Source: Alphaproteobacteria bacterium (lineage in GTDB: Bacteria > Pseudomonadota > Alphaproteobacteria > GCA-2731375). From it: 64,000 bases of DNA. Under the pieces are notes generated by a model, which was given only the letters and a program-made list of their open reading frames with translations, made no database searches and had not been told where the DNA came from. The translations under genes were made by a program, and so were the position numbers. Below, piece after piece: positions 36,113 to 45,694 of this stretch (within the stretch, counting starts at the first letter, position 1; each line of letters starts with the position of its first letter). Where the stretch lies: positions 1-64,000 of the forward strand of contig JAJFGG010000086.1 of NCBI GenBank assembly GCA_021776235.1, read 5' to 3'.

Positions 36113-36334
36113 ATGGAGCGGCCTGTGACATCGTCATCTGATCGGCCCGAAACCCTGCAACGGGTGGTCTCGCCCTGCGCTGGCGTCTGTATCTTACACA
36201 CCGAAACCAAATTCTGCCTGGGCTGCTACCGGACCATCGGTGAAATCGCGGGATGGCAGGATATGAGCGCCGACAAACAGCATGCCGTCATGGCCGAACT
36301 GGCCCAACGCCGCGCCGCTGACCGGGGATCATGA
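36113..36334 (+). CDS. DUF1289 small cysteine-motif protein
   Basis: A 73-residue protein with the DUF1289 pattern: VSPCAGVCILHTETKFCLGCYRTIGEI, i.e. C-x3-C-x8-C-x2-C, followed by GWQDMSADKQHAVMAELAQR. The four Cys probably bind zinc or an iron-sulfur centre. The family is widespread in proteobacteria, of unknown function. ATG 36113 is preferred; another start at 36086 would add nine residues. Its stop codon directly abuts the stop of the convergent EamA gene (TCATGA). Confidence 0.82.
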   Translation: MERPVTSSSDRPETLQRVVSPCAGVCILHTETKFCLGCYRTIGEIAGWQDMSADKQHAVMAELAQRRAADRGS

Positions 36335-37306
36335 CGCACGACCCTGGTTTTTTCGCGGCCCGGACAGCGGTCCGGATCTGCGCCCGGAAAACTGCATCAG
36401 CCAGATTCCACCAAGCACCATTACACCACCCAGCAACTGCACCGGTGTCATAATTTCGCCAAACAGCAGATAGGCTGCCGTGATAGAGACCAATGGTTGG
36501 GTATTGGTGAGCATGGCTGATTTCAAGGCGCCAATATAGCTTAGGGCCAGGAAATAAATCGGCACGGAAGTGGCCTGCAACAGCACCACGGCTATCAGGC
36601 CGCCCCAGCCCGGGCCAGTGTGCGGCCAGGTCATACCACCAAAACCAAGGCACAAACCCAGCAACACGGCGGCGGCGACCAGGGCCATATGGGTGGTAAC
36701 CACCATGGTGTCGTATTGCCCCATACGCCGGACCAGCCAAACCGCATTCCAGGCCGCCGCCATACCCGCCCCAAAGGCCAGGGCAACACCGCGAATGTCG
36801 ACCACATTCAGTGAAACCCCCAACATCAGGGCCAGACCTAGAAACGCGGCGGCGATGGCGGTCAGGTTGGGGACGGTAATTCGTTCGCGGATTACCAGGA
36901 TGTTCAGTACCGCGATCATGGGCGGATAGGTGAAGAACAACAGTACCGCCAGGCCCACCGGAATAAATTCGACGGCGCCAACATGGCCGTAAAACATCAT
37001 GGCGGTGAGACCGCCCAGACCGGCGCAATGGGCCTGCACCCGCCACGGCAAGGCCAGGGAACGGCCGCTGAACCAGCAAAACATCGGCAAGCCGACAGCC
37101 ATCAGGCAAGCCCGTGTCGTGGCCACCGTGATGCCATTGCTGCCCCCGTCATAAGCGTAGCGGGAAAGTGCCACGGCCAGGCCAAGGCCCACGGCCGAGA
37201 TCACCGCCAGGGCCGTACCCAGGGCCCGGCGCCGCGCTTCAGGCGACCGGCGGCGCCCCTCAGGCAAACGTGCCGGCCCCCAGGATCCAGCCTTCCTCGT
37301 TTCCAA
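36329..37306 (-). CDS. EamA/DMT-family transporter
   Basis: A membrane protein of up to 325 residues with about ten hydrophobic helices in two EamA repeats; the second repeat includes SYIGALKSAMLTNTQPLVSITAAYLLFGE, the typical end-of-repeat motif. Drug/metabolite transporters of this kind export amino acids or other metabolites, substrate unknown. The start is uncertain: the longest frame begins with TTG at 37306 and overlaps the end of the DUF429-like gene by 47 bases, and the first 30 residues are Arg-rich and not transporter-like, so initiation nearer 37220 is possible. Confidence 0.85.
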   Translation of the reverse strand: METRKAGSWGPARLPEGRRRSPEARRRALGTALAVISAVGLGLAVALSRYAYDGGSNGITVATTRACLMAVGLPMFCWFSGRSLALPWRVQAHCAGLGGLTAMMFYGHVGAVEFIPVGLAVLLFFTYPPMIAVLNILVIRERITVPNLTAIAAAFLGLALMLGVSLNVVDIRGVALAFGAGMAAAWNAVWLVRRMGQYDTMVVTTHMALVAAAVLLGLCLGFGGMTWPHTGPGWGGLIAVVLLQATSVPIYFLALSYIGALKSAMLTNTQPLVSITAAYLLFGEIMTPVQLLGGVMVLGGIWLMQFSGRRSGPLSGPRKNQGRAS

Positions 37307-38165
37307 TCAGGGCGCGCTCCCTGCGGCTCAGGCCGGCCGGACCCGCCAGATCGGCGGCCAGTTCGCCGCGCCCATCGCGGCGGGCCAAATAACGGGCAAT
37401 GGTTTCGACCTGAACCGCATCCTTGATCATGCCCTGCTCTGGCTTGATCTTGAGGATCGATGGATAGACTTCCGCCAAGATGACCTGCCATGGCTGTCCG
37501 GGATCCGGCGGCGCCAGGCCGGTTTCGAAAGGCCAGACAAGCGTCTTCAGGGCCAAACCCGGATCGTCACGCAAGGCTTTCAAAACGGGAATGCCTACCA
37601 GGGATTGACTGCCCACGGATCCGGTGGTGTAGAGCTTCCAACAAGGCTGCGTGCGTGGCAACCAGGCCTCGCAATGGCGCCGTTCGGGTATCATCTCGCC
37701 GTAGGCACGGGTCTTGCGCGCGGACAAATCCGCGCTTTGCCGATGGGATGGGCAGCCCCAGAATGGAAATGGTCCGCCGGATATGCGTTGGTTCAGGCCG
37801 GCAGCGACTTCAAAGCGGTTGTTTGCATTGTCCGCGGTATCTTGGATCAAAGCAGCCAGACCATCCCAGACCGCGCGCCACGGCGGCCCGGAAAAGCCGG
37901 CCGCACGGGCAAAGCCGGCCGGATAGCCGTTGGGAAAGTCAAAGCCGGCCAGAACCCGTTGCCCCTCCGCCGCCAGGTCCTTCAGAATATCCGCGATCTC
38001 GACACGAGCCCGCCAGCGCGTTGCCGGATTGCACAGGCGCATTCGGCGCAGGCCGCGGCCGCGCCGCTGCATCAGGCAATACCAGATGCTGTCCGCGCCC
38101 TGTTTCGGCGTGGCGTTGGCGCTCCAATCGACGATCAGATAGGCATCGAAAATACTACGGGTCAC
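37260..38165 (-). CDS. DUF429-like predicted nuclease-fold protein
   Basis: A 301-residue cytoplasmic protein. The start DAYLIVDWSANATPKQGADSIW and LAGFDFPNGYPAGF near residue 75 resemble the RNase H-like strands of DUF429 and related alphaproteobacterial proteins, with Asp in VDWS and FDFP as possible metal ligands. The C-terminal part includes EVYPSILKI and ends IGNEEGWILGAG, also seen in DUF429-type proteins. Homologues carry unreliable database names. Function is unknown. It follows the LpoA-like gene by 31 bases on the same strand and overlaps the EamA frame. Confidence 0.6.
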   Translation of the reverse strand: MTRSIFDAYLIVDWSANATPKQGADSIWYCLMQRRGRGLRRMRLCNPATRWRARVEIADILKDLAAEGQRVLAGFDFPNGYPAGFARAAGFSGPPWRAVWDGLAALIQDTADNANNRFEVAAGLNQRISGGPFPFWGCPSHRQSADLSARKTRAYGEMIPERRHCEAWLPRTQPCWKLYTTGSVGSQSLVGIPVLKALRDDPGLALKTLVWPFETGLAPPDPGQPWQVILAEVYPSILKIKPEQGMIKDAVQVETIARYLARRDGRGELAADLAGPAGLSRRERALIGNEEGWILGAGTFA

Positions 38166-38196
38166 CGCGGGCGGTTCGGACCGGTCTTGATGCGTT

Positions 38197-39669
38197 CTAA
38201 TTGGTCAGCGCCTCGAACGTGGTGGGTGCTTTTCGCTGGACCTGAAAGCCGTCCCGTCCGATTTCCAGAACCGCCATGCCCCTTTCGGCCACGCCATCGA
38301 GCCCGAAGCGGAAAATACCGTCACTGCCAACGAAGCCATCGGGATCGGTAATGGCGCGGGCGGAGAAATCAGGTCCCCCCTCTTCCAGCGCCAGGACGGC
38401 GGCCAGCGCCATGGCGTCATAGGCCAGCGAAGCCAGCCGCGGCGGGCGGTGGCCGAATGTAGCCTGGTAGCGGCCGCGAAAATCTGCAGCCGTCGTCCGG
38501 TCCGCGCCGGCGAACCAGCCGCCCAACAGGGCCGGTTCCAGCCTGACTTTGGCATCATCCCAGCGGCCGGTGCCCAACATGCGGATTTCCGCCGTGTCGA
38601 TGTCATAGTAGGGCAGTAGCGGGGCCAAGGATTTCAACAACTCACCGCCCTCGGGCAGCAGGACAGCGTCGTAGTCCAGGTCGCCAAGGGTGTCGTGATT
38701 CTTTAACGCCTTCAGCATCCGTCCGGCCGTTTGCGTTTCGCTTTTTTCCAGCTCCTTGCGCCGCGCCAGCAACGCCTGCCGGCGCACGTGATAATGGGCC
38801 AGACGTTTGACCGATTTATCCAGGTCCTCGCCACTGGGGGAATAGAATTCCGCCTGGGCCAGCTCTGCGCCATGGCGCAGGACCGCTTCCCGTGCGGCCT
38901 CCAATACGGCCAGTCCATAAGGGTCTTCCGGCGCCAGGACCGCGAATCGTTTTAAACCACGGGAAGCGGCAAAGCCGATTACCGTGTCAACTTCCTGGTA
39001 CGGTGTGAAGCTCAACAGATAGACGCCATTGCCAGCCACCCGCCGATCCGACGAAAAGGCTATTATGGGTATGTCGGCATTGCGGGTAATGGCGGCCGTC
39101 GCCTGGACAGAGGTGTTGAATAGGGGGCCGAGGACGATTTCCGCCCCTTCGCCAACCAGTTCCGCGGCGGCGCGGCCGGCCCCTTCCGGTGTGCCGCCTG
39201 TGTCCCGGGGCATCAATAACAGCCGTTTGCCACCAATATCGAACAGCGCCAGCATCGCCGCATTCAGCATGGCATGACCCAATCCGGCGGCATTGTCGGG
39301 GCCGCTCAAGGGCAGCAGCAGTCCGACGCGGGTTGGTTGGCCCTCGATACCGGACGGCGGTCGCAAGGCCGGCGCGGCGCGCACGGTCACGTCCTGCGGT
39401 GCCGGTACCGCACGAACTATGGGAGCCGGAGCCCTGCTTTGCCCTGGTGGCAAATCCGTGGCTTGTTTTTGTCCGGCCGGCTTTTTCGTTTCAGCCTTAG
39501 GGGTCACTACTGGCACACTGTCGGCTGCGAAGAGCGGCGTTTGCGCACAGCCCGTCAGCAGCGTAGGGATCAGCAGACATGCGACCAAAACAAAAGTCGG
39601 GCGGGAAGGCCAATGATGGATCGGCGAAGGGTGCAAGCGCCTCGTCCTCTTTAAGATATGTGCGCGCAT
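38197..39669 (-). CDS. LpoA-like penicillin-binding protein activator lipoprotein
   Basis: A 490-residue lipoprotein with a type I periplasmic-binding-protein (Leu/Ile/Val receptor-like) domain. A hydrophobic stretch ends in LLTGC with Cys41 as the lipidation site, followed by a Pro/Lys-rich linker and the binding fold from GLLLPLSGPDNAAG near 135, with IIAFSSDRRVAGNGVYLLSFTP near 220. In gammaproteobacteria LpoA (YraM) activates PBP1A; alphaproteobacterial homologues share the gene position next to rsmI. That order is seen here, divergent from rsmI. A role in peptidoglycan synthesis is inferred from context and fold. Confidence 0.85.
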   Translation of the reverse strand: MRAHILKRTRRLHPSPIHHWPSRPTFVLVACLLIPTLLTGCAQTPLFAADSVPVVTPKAETKKPAGQKQATDLPPGQSRAPAPIVRAVPAPQDVTVRAAPALRPPSGIEGQPTRVGLLLPLSGPDNAAGLGHAMLNAAMLALFDIGGKRLLLMPRDTGGTPEGAGRAAAELVGEGAEIVLGPLFNTSVQATAAITRNADIPIIAFSSDRRVAGNGVYLLSFTPYQEVDTVIGFAASRGLKRFAVLAPEDPYGLAVLEAAREAVLRHGAELAQAEFYSPSGEDLDKSVKRLAHYHVRRQALLARRKELEKSETQTAGRMLKALKNHDTLGDLDYDAVLLPEGGELLKSLAPLLPYYDIDTAEIRMLGTGRWDDAKVRLEPALLGGWFAGADRTTAADFRGRYQATFGHRPPRLASLAYDAMALAAVLALEEGGPDFSARAITDPDGFVGSDGIFRFGLDGVAERGMAVLEIGRDGFQVQRKAPTTFEALTN

Positions 39670-39713
39670 CTACTGAAACTTCCGGCGTAGGTGTTCAATC
39701 TAGTGCCCAGAAC

Positions 39714-40610
39714 ATGGGTGGTAAAGCCATGCCCGCGTCCTTTGCGCCAGGCCTCTACGTGGTCGCGACCCCCATCGGCAATGCCCGTGACATCACCCTG
39801 CGGGCGCTGGATCTGCTGCAGAGCGCGGATGTCATCGCCTGCGAGGATACCCGAGTTACCCGCAAACTATTAATCATCCATGGCATTGACCGCCCAACCC
39901 TAGCCTATCACGACCACAATGCCGCCCGCGTTCGTCCGCGTCTTATGGAGCGCCTGATAAAGGGCGAAATTGTGGCGCTTGTCAGCGATGCGGGCACGCC
40001 TCTGATCTCGGACCCCGGCTACCGCCTGGTCAAGGAAGCCCACAAGGCCGGCGTCGCCGTGACCGCGCTGCCGGGCGCCTCGGCACCATTGGCCGCCCTG
40101 GCCAGCGCCGGATTGCCGACGGACAAGTTTTTGTTCGCGGGGTTCCTGCCCAGTAAAAGTGTGGCCCGCCGACGGGCACTGAGCGAGCTGGCAGCCATAT
40201 CCGCTACTCTGGTTTTCTTCGAATCGGCACCGCGTTTGGCCGCGTCATTGACCGACATGACGGCCGAACTGGGCCCGCGCGAGGCCGCCGTGCTACGCGA
40301 ACTGACGAAAAAATTTGAAGAAGCCCGGCACGGCAACCTGCCCGATTTGGCCAGCCATTATCAGGCCGAGGGGCCACCAAAAGGCGAAATCGTCGTCCTG
40401 GTGGCGCCCCCCGAGGCCCCGGGGGTCATCTTGGACGAGGGGCAAATTGATGATTTGCTGCTGACCGCACTGGATCAGGGCAGCGTCCGGGATGCCGCCG
40501 CTGCCCTGGCCGAACGTACGGGCCTGCCCCGCCGGACCTTGTACAACCGGGCGTTGGCCTTGCGCGCCGGCACGCGCGACGACCTGCGCCCGCGTACGGA
40601 GGATGAATAG
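39714..40610 (+). CDS. rsmI: 16S rRNA (cytidine1402-2'-O)-methyltransferase RsmI
   Basis: A 298-residue SAM-dependent methyltransferase of the tetrapyrrole-methylase fold. LYVVATPIGNARDITLRAL near residue 15, ACEDTRVTRKLL near 45, LVSDAGTPLISDPGYRLV near 90 and TALPGASAPLAALASAGLPTDKFLFAGFLP near 120 are the complete RsmI signature. It methylates the ribose of C1402 in the ribosomal decoding centre. The ATG at 39714 is chosen; the frame upstream to 39579 overlaps lpoA's start and is not RsmI-like, and ATG 39729 is an alternative. yraN follows after 2 bases. Confidence 0.95.
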   Translation: MGGKAMPASFAPGLYVVATPIGNARDITLRALDLLQSADVIACEDTRVTRKLLIIHGIDRPTLAYHDHNAARVRPRLMERLIKGEIVALVSDAGTPLISDPGYRLVKEAHKAGVAVTALPGASAPLAALASAGLPTDKFLFAGFLPSKSVARRRALSELAAISATLVFFESAPRLAASLTDMTAELGPREAAVLRELTKKFEEARHGNLPDLASHYQAEGPPKGEIVVLVAPPEAPGVILDEGQIDDLLLTALDQGSVRDAAAALAERTGLPRRTLYNRALALRAGTRDDLRPRTEDE

Positions 40611-40612
40611 AT

Positions 40613-40999
40613 TTGGCCAAGGCAGGGGCGAAGGAAGCGGCGCGAAGGCCACGTCGGCGGGCATATCGCGCCGGACGCAGGGCGGAAATGCTTGCTGCGG
40701 CGTTGTTGCGCTTGAAGGGCTATCGCATATTGGCCAGAGATTATCGTGCAGGCGTCGGCGAATTGGATATAGTGGCCCGGCGGGGCCGTTTATTGGCGGT
40801 GGTCGAGGTGAAACGGCGGCCCGACATGGCCGCCGCCTTGGCGGCTGTGACCGCGCGGCAGCAACGGCGCATCGCCCGTGCCGCGCAGGCGTTTCTCGCA
40901 AGCCATATGGGTCTTGGTGACTTGGATATTCGTTTCGATGTAATAGTGGTGCGGCCCCATCGTCCGCCAAGGCATATTAAGGATGCCTGGCGGCCTTGA
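40613..40999 (+). CDS. yraN: YraN family (UPF0102) endonuclease-fold protein
   Basis: A 128-residue protein of the UPF0102 family with a restriction-endonuclease-like core: GRRAEMLAAALLRLKGYRIL near 25, then GELDIVARRGRLLAVVEVKRR near 50, where Glu/Asp and E-x-K are the putative nuclease residues. The start is TTG at 40613, with GGAGGATGAA from the end of rsmI serving as ribosome binding site. Position right after rsmI is conserved across proteobacteria. Biological role is still unclear; DNA uptake or repair has been suggested for relatives. Confidence 0.92.
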   Translation: MAKAGAKEAARRPRRRAYRAGRRAEMLAAALLRLKGYRILARDYRAGVGELDIVARRGRLLAVVEVKRRPDMAAALAAVTARQQRRIARAAQAFLASHMGLGDLDIRFDVIVVRPHRPPRHIKDAWRP

Positions 41000-41069
41000 T
41001 ATGCCTTGGCGGGCGATGGGGCCGGCGGTGGAATCTGGCGATGTCGGTGGATTGGCGGGAGGTGTGTAG

Positions 41070-41675
41070 ATGAAATCGTGGTCCGGGAAACTTTGCCTAG
41101 GCGTAACCTTGGCTGTTCTGGCAGGGGGACTGGGCGGCTGCGCTTCGGCCTTGATTGGAGCCGGAGCCACGGTCGGCGTGGCCGCTGCCCAGGAACGCTC
41201 GGTCGGTAGCGCCATGGATGATACCGCGATCCAGGCCGAGGTAAATCACTACCTGCTGCAGCGTTCGGAGACCTTGTTCGCCAACGTTGATATCGAGGTG
41301 GTGGAAGGCCGGGTCCTGTTGACCGGGAATGTAGACAAGCCCGAGGAGCGGGTGGAAGCCGCCCGCATGGCATGGCAGGCCACGGATGTCCGCGAGGTTC
41401 TAAATGAGCTTGAAATCAACGATCAAAGCTCGCTCCGCGATTATGGCAAGGATATCTGGATTACCACCCAGTTGAAGGTCAAATTGCTGGGCGATGCCGA
41501 TCTTGCGGCGATCAACTATACCGTCGACACCTTAAATGGCGTGGTCTACCTGTTTGGTATCGCTCAATCACAGGCCGAACTGGACCGCGCCATCGGCCAT
41601 GCCCGCAATGTCAAAGGCGTCAGCAGGGTGGTCAGCCATGTGATCCTGAAAGACGATCCGAGACGAAATTCATAA
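41070..41675 (+). CDS. BON-domain outer membrane lipoprotein (DolP/YraP-like)
   Basis: A 201-residue lipoprotein. Signal peptide residues 1-23 end in the lipobox LGGC (Cys24), and AS after Cys suggests outer-membrane sorting. Two BON domains follow: about 55-120 (FANVDIEVVEGRVLLTGNV) and 130-195 (INYTVDTLNGVVYLFGIAQS). BON proteins bind phospholipids; the E. coli homologue DolP supports outer-membrane integrity. GGGAGG precedes the ATG. The order lpoA / rsmI / yraN / BON lipoprotein matches the E. coli yra region, which supports orthology. gshB follows after 90 bases. Confidence 0.92.
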   Translation: MKSWSGKLCLGVTLAVLAGGLGGCASALIGAGATVGVAAAQERSVGSAMDDTAIQAEVNHYLLQRSETLFANVDIEVVEGRVLLTGNVDKPEERVEAARMAWQATDVREVLNELEINDQSSLRDYGKDIWITTQLKVKLLGDADLAAINYTVDTLNGVVYLFGIAQSQAELDRAIGHARNVKGVSRVVSHVILKDDPRRNS

Positions 41676-41765
41676 GCGGCGCCCGATGCAGGCGGTAGAT
41701 CAGAACCGGCGCAACAACATCAGCGCACCGCAAACGGCGCACTGTAACAGCGAAAAGGAGCAGCC

Positions 41766-42704
41766 ATGAGCCTTGCCGTGGCCATACAGATGGATGCGAT
41801 TGAGCCCATCGACATTGATGCCGACAGCACCTTTGCCCTGGCCGAGGAAGCGCAGCGCCGCGGCCATCGCCTGTACCATTACCTGGTCAAGGACCTGAGC
41901 CTGAAAACAGGCCGTGTCGTGGCCTGGGGCCGAAGCCTGGAAGTGCGCCGCGAATTGGGCAATCATGCCACCCTGGGCCCGCTGGAGGAAATCGATTTGG
42001 CCCAGATGGACGTGGTTCTGATGCGTCAGGATCCGCCCTTCGACATGGCCTATATCACCGCCACCCATGTGCTGGAACATATCCATCCCAAGACCCTCGT
42101 CGTGAACGATCCGGCCAGTGTCCGCAACGCGCCCGAAAAGCTGTTCGTGACCCATTTCCCAGATTTGATGCCACCCACCCTGATCACGGCCAATGGCGAC
42201 GAGATAAAGGCTTTTCGCGAGGCGCATCAGGACATTATCGTCAAGCCGCTGTTCGGCAACGGGGGCGCCGGGGTGTTTCATATTCAGCCGGGCGACGAAA
42301 ATCTCACGGCCCTGATCGAGATGTTTACTGAACGCTCCCGCGAGCCGATCATCGTGCAAGGTTACCTGCCCGCCGTGCGCCTTGGCGACAAGCGGGTCAT
42401 TCTGGTTGATGGTGAAGCCGTGGGGGCCATTAATCGGGTGCCGGCAGAGGGTGAGGCGCGTTCGAACATGCATGTGGGCGGTACGCCGCTAAAAAGCGAA
42501 TTGACCGCCCGGGATTTGGAGATCTGCCGCGCCATCGGACCGGTTCTGAAGGAACAGGGCATGATTTTTGTCGGCATCGACGTGATCGGCGACTATCTGA
42601 CTGAAATCAACGTTACCTCGCCCACGGGCATTCAGGAATGCAGTCGATTTGACGGCAGTGACCTATCGGGCCTGATCTGGGATGCCATCGAAGGCCGCCG
42701 TTAG
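41766..42704 (+). CDS. gshB: Glutathione synthetase
   Basis: A 312-residue ATP-grasp ligase joining gamma-glutamylcysteine and glycine. Typical blocks: [26 protein letters not shown] at the start, [22 protein letters not shown] near 85, [16 protein letters not shown] near 160, and [20 protein letters not shown] near 275 with metal-binding Glu and Asn. AAAGGAGCAGCC is a good ribosome binding site. It is commonly linked to the yraN region in alphaproteobacteria. Identification is firm. Confidence 0.96.
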   Translation: MSLAVAIQMDAIEPIDIDADSTFALAEEAQRRGHRLYHYLVKDLSLKTGRVVAWGRSLEVRRELGNHATLGPLEEIDLAQMDVVLMRQDPPFDMAYITATHVLEHIHPKTLVVNDPASVRNAPEKLFVTHFPDLMPPTLITANGDEIKAFREAHQDIIVKPLFGNGGAGVFHIQPGDENLTALIEMFTERSREPIIVQGYLPAVRLGDKRVILVDGEAVGAINRVPAEGEARSNMHVGGTPLKSELTARDLEICRAIGPVLKEQGMIFVGIDVIGDYLTEINVTSPTGIQECSRFDGSDLSGLIWDAIEGRR

Positions 42705-42785
42705 ATGATCATGCCACCGGATTTGCCAATACCGGAGTTGTCGGACTGTCGGATGTGACTCCGGTCAAAACAGATGCGGATTTAG

Positions 42786-44864
42786 TCAGCCGGCCCTGAC
42801 TTTGCCGAGGAAACCATCCACCGCAATCCTCAGGGTATCGGATTGTTGGGCCAGACCCGATGCTGCCGTTTCGACGTTGCCAGCCGCGCCGCCGGTGCGT
42901 GAGTTGGCCTCGGTGACGGCGCCGATGCCGTCCGAGACGCGCTGGGTCGCAACCGAGGCTTCCTGAATGCTGCGGCTGATTTCGCCTGTGGCGGCATTTT
43001 GCTGCTCCACCGCGGCAGCGATGGCCGAGGCGATTTCATTCACCTGATTGATGGTTTGGGAAATGCTGCCCATGGATTGCACGAAACCGTTCGTGGATTC
43101 TTGCACGCCGGCAATTTGGCTGGAAATTTCATCGGTGGCACTGGCCGTTTGATTGGCCAGATTTTTCACTTCCGAGGCGACCACGGCAAAGCCCTTACCG
43201 GCATCGCCGGCGCGGGCCGCTTCAATGGTGGCATTCAGGGCCAGCAAATTGGTCTGGGAGGCGATATCGTTGATCATCTCGATGACATTGCCAATTTTTT
43301 CCGCGTTTTCAGACAGTGCGGCAATCTCAGTATTGGTTTGCCCGGCCTCGTCGGCGGCCATTTGGGTGATGTTGGCGCATTCGGCAACCTGGTTGCTGAC
43401 CTCACGCAGAGACGCCGACAATTCCTCCGAGGCGGAGGCCACGGTCTGCACGTTGCTGCTGGCTTCCTCGGCCGCCTTGGCCACCGTCGCGCTTTGGCTC
43501 ATGGACTGATCCGCGTTTTCGGTCAGCGTCTGGGCCGAGTTTTCCATTTCGACGGCTGCTTGCGAGACAGCATTGACGACGCCGCCGATCTGGCTGTCGA
43601 AGTTATCCGCCATTGTCGAGGCGGCCTGCTTCTTCTCCTCAACCGCCCGCCGCTCATTTTCGACTTGCTCGGACTGCAGGCGGGCGACCTCGAGGGCGTT
43701 CTGTTTGAAAACTTCGACGGCCTGGGCCATTTTGCCAATCTCGTCCTTGCGCGAGATGCCGGCTATTTCCGATTCAAGGTCACCCTCGGCCAGGCGTCCC
43801 ATGGCCGAAGTCATTTGGTGTAAAGGTGAAACGATGCTGACTTTAACCATAAACAAAGCGGCAAGGGCGAATATGATTCCGACGATTGAGATGGCGCCGG
43901 ATAGCAACAGTTCAGTGTTCGCCTTATCAATAGACGCCGTCAGATGGCCATTGTGCTCCGCCATCATCAATTCCGTGAGTCTTTCGATCACGCCAGTCGC
44001 GGAGGTGCTTGCGGCAAGCCACTCCTGCAGGGAAACAGGGTAGTCGTCGGCCTGTAGACCCGCGTTGACAGCAGCATGCCGTGCCGCAAGGTAGTCGTCG
44101 TCCACCAAGGCGCGGCCGGTCTCGAACTCTGCGAGGAGCTTGGGCAGGCCCATGGTCTTGATGTTTTCCGAGACGAAGCGCCACAGGGTCGTGAATTGGC
44201 CGCTCAAGCCCGACAATTCCTTCAAACTGCTGGGAGAAATGGGAAGTTCGTCGTAAATCAACGCTGCAAGCAGCCCGCGTTCCTGATCGATCAGGGATGC
44301 TGCCATGATGGCCGCACCCTTGATTTCAGAGAAGCGACCGGTCATGGGGTCCAATGCGGCCGCATGCGAGGATATTTCGCGCCGGGCGCCGGCGAGCACA
44401 AGAATTGTCGAAGCTGCCGACTGCTGCCAGGCGGAGCGTGTCGCCGGGTCGCGGTCCTCTACGGCGTTGCCCAGATCGCCGATCATGGCTTCGCGCTGCT
44501 GGCGGAAATCCGTCAAAGCGGTTTCGAAGGCTGCGCCGAAGCCCGAATGCGTCGGCTGATTGTCGCTGAAGACCGCATTGGCCGCGGCTGCCTGTGTTCC
44601 GGTCCGCGCCGATGCATTTGAAAGTTTTGCTTCCCACTGGGCGAGGCCGGACGGCTCGGTGTAAATGGCGCTGGCCATTACATCCGTCTCGCTAAGCATC
44701 GCCAAGGTCGTTACCGCCACCTGATCACTGGCAGCCACGACCGCCGATACGTCGAGGGTCAGACTTCGGCGCTTTAACGAATCAATGGCCGAAACCGTGG
44801 CAAAACCACCGATAATTAGCCCTAGAATGGCGATTACGGCAATGAGTTTGGCTTGGAGAGTCAT
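42786..44864 (-). CDS. Methyl-accepting chemotaxis protein with NIT-type sensor
   Basis: A 692-residue transmembrane receptor. Helix 1 is about 5-25, the periplasmic sensor spans about 28-315 and looks all-helical like nitrate/nitrite-sensing (NIT) domains ([32 protein letters not shown]), and helix 2 (about 318-338) leads to a HAMP domain. The signalling tip contains [33 protein letters not shown]. It should control flagellar motion through CheA/CheW in response to an oxyanion or other ligand. ATG 44864 is preferred to 44909 because the membrane helix starts just after it. No che genes lie nearby. Confidence 0.93.
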   Translation of the reverse strand: MTLQAKLIAVIAILGLIIGGFATVSAIDSLKRRSLTLDVSAVVAASDQVAVTTLAMLSETDVMASAIYTEPSGLAQWEAKLSNASARTGTQAAAANAVFSDNQPTHSGFGAAFETALTDFRQQREAMIGDLGNAVEDRDPATRSAWQQSAASTILVLAGARREISSHAAALDPMTGRFSEIKGAAIMAASLIDQERGLLAALIYDELPISPSSLKELSGLSGQFTTLWRFVSENIKTMGLPKLLAEFETGRALVDDDYLAARHAAVNAGLQADDYPVSLQEWLAASTSATGVIERLTELMMAEHNGHLTASIDKANTELLLSGAISIVGIIFALAALFMVKVSIVSPLHQMTSAMGRLAEGDLESEIAGISRKDEIGKMAQAVEVFKQNALEVARLQSEQVENERRAVEEKKQAASTMADNFDSQIGGVVNAVSQAAVEMENSAQTLTENADQSMSQSATVAKAAEEASSNVQTVASASEELSASLREVSNQVAECANITQMAADEAGQTNTEIAALSENAEKIGNVIEMINDIASQTNLLALNATIEAARAGDAGKGFAVVASEVKNLANQTASATDEISSQIAGVQESTNGFVQSMGSISQTINQVNEIASAIAAAVEQQNAATGEISRSIQEASVATQRVSDGIGAVTEANSRTGGAAGNVETAASGLAQQSDTLRIAVDGFLGKVRAG

Positions 44865-44976
44865 AGCGATAATCCCGGATTGGGCGTCGATAGCAACGCG
44901 CCTGAGCAACTTGATTGTTGATCAAAGTCGAGGCGATCGGCAAGTTCACCGCCGATCGCCTCGCTCCAATATTCAT

Positions 44977-45414
44977 TTAGTGCCCGGAGACCTTGGCCTT
45001 GACCTTGACAGGCCCGGATTTCTCGAAAAACAAGGTGAGTTTCACGGTGTCGCCTGGTTTCAGCTCTTTCTTCAGGTGACGCAGCATCAAGTGCTTGCCT
45101 CCTGCCTCGAGCACAAGCGGCTTGCCGGGCATAACCATGAAGACCGTCGCCGCGCCCATTCCACCATGACCGCCTGCAGCATCGCCCTTTGCCGCGCCAA
45201 GCATGGCCTTTTTTGCCGCCTTGCTTTTAACGGCGTAAAGCTTGTCGCTGCCGCCCTCGATGTTGATGACCATCTCGACCGACGCGACCTGACCATGCAT
45301 TTCGATCTTTGGATCTGTGACATTGATCTTTGCGGCCGCGGCTGGGCCGACAAACATCATCGCAAGGCCAACGCCAATGAGAATCCTTTTAAGCATTGTA
45401 ATGTTCTTCAGCAT
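44977..45414 (-). CDS. PCuAC-like periplasmic copper chaperone, divergent
   Basis: A 145-residue exported protein with signal peptide ending VGPAAAA. The fold and the late GGKHLMLRHLKKELKPGDTVKLTLFFEKSG match the PCu(A)C family, which delivers Cu(I) to cytochrome oxidase. The expected second ligand pair H-x-M appears as HLML; the first pair, normally in ELHE...M, is replaced by a Gly/His-rich loop (GDAAGGHGGMG), so copper binding may differ. Starts at 45414 or 45396 are both plausible. It stands alone, with no Sco or oxidase genes nearby. Confidence 0.72.
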   Translation of the reverse strand: MLKNITMLKRILIGVGLAMMFVGPAAAAKINVTDPKIEMHGQVASVEMVINIEGGSDKLYAVKSKAAKKAMLGAAKGDAAGGHGGMGAATVFMVMPGKPLVLEAGGKHLMLRHLKKELKPGDTVKLTLFFEKSGPVKVKAKVSGH

Positions 45415-45694
45415 AGTATTATTCCCAAATGAGTTGTTTGTAAGGGCTTTGTATCGAATGTTTCGTAATATTTCGTTAATTGCCAAAATGATAAGGTGCC
45501 GCATCCGCAATAAGGTAGCCGTTCCGACCTGCATGAAGAGCCAGGGCTTAAGGTTGACCGGGAGTTTGGATATAAATGGTGTCTTTCGACAGTTCTTCGC
45601 GACTTTATCGCGGCGTTTTTTGTCTTGACGTTACTGGCGGATAGAGGCCGGTTGTCCTCCGGACTACGCTATTCGTCTCGTCTTGGTGCGGGTC

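Noticed and set aside
45603..45626. Hairpin CGCGA/TCGCG followed by a T run
   Set aside because: It is oriented for plus-strand transcripts, but both neighbouring genes are on the minus strand, so it ends no visible gene.
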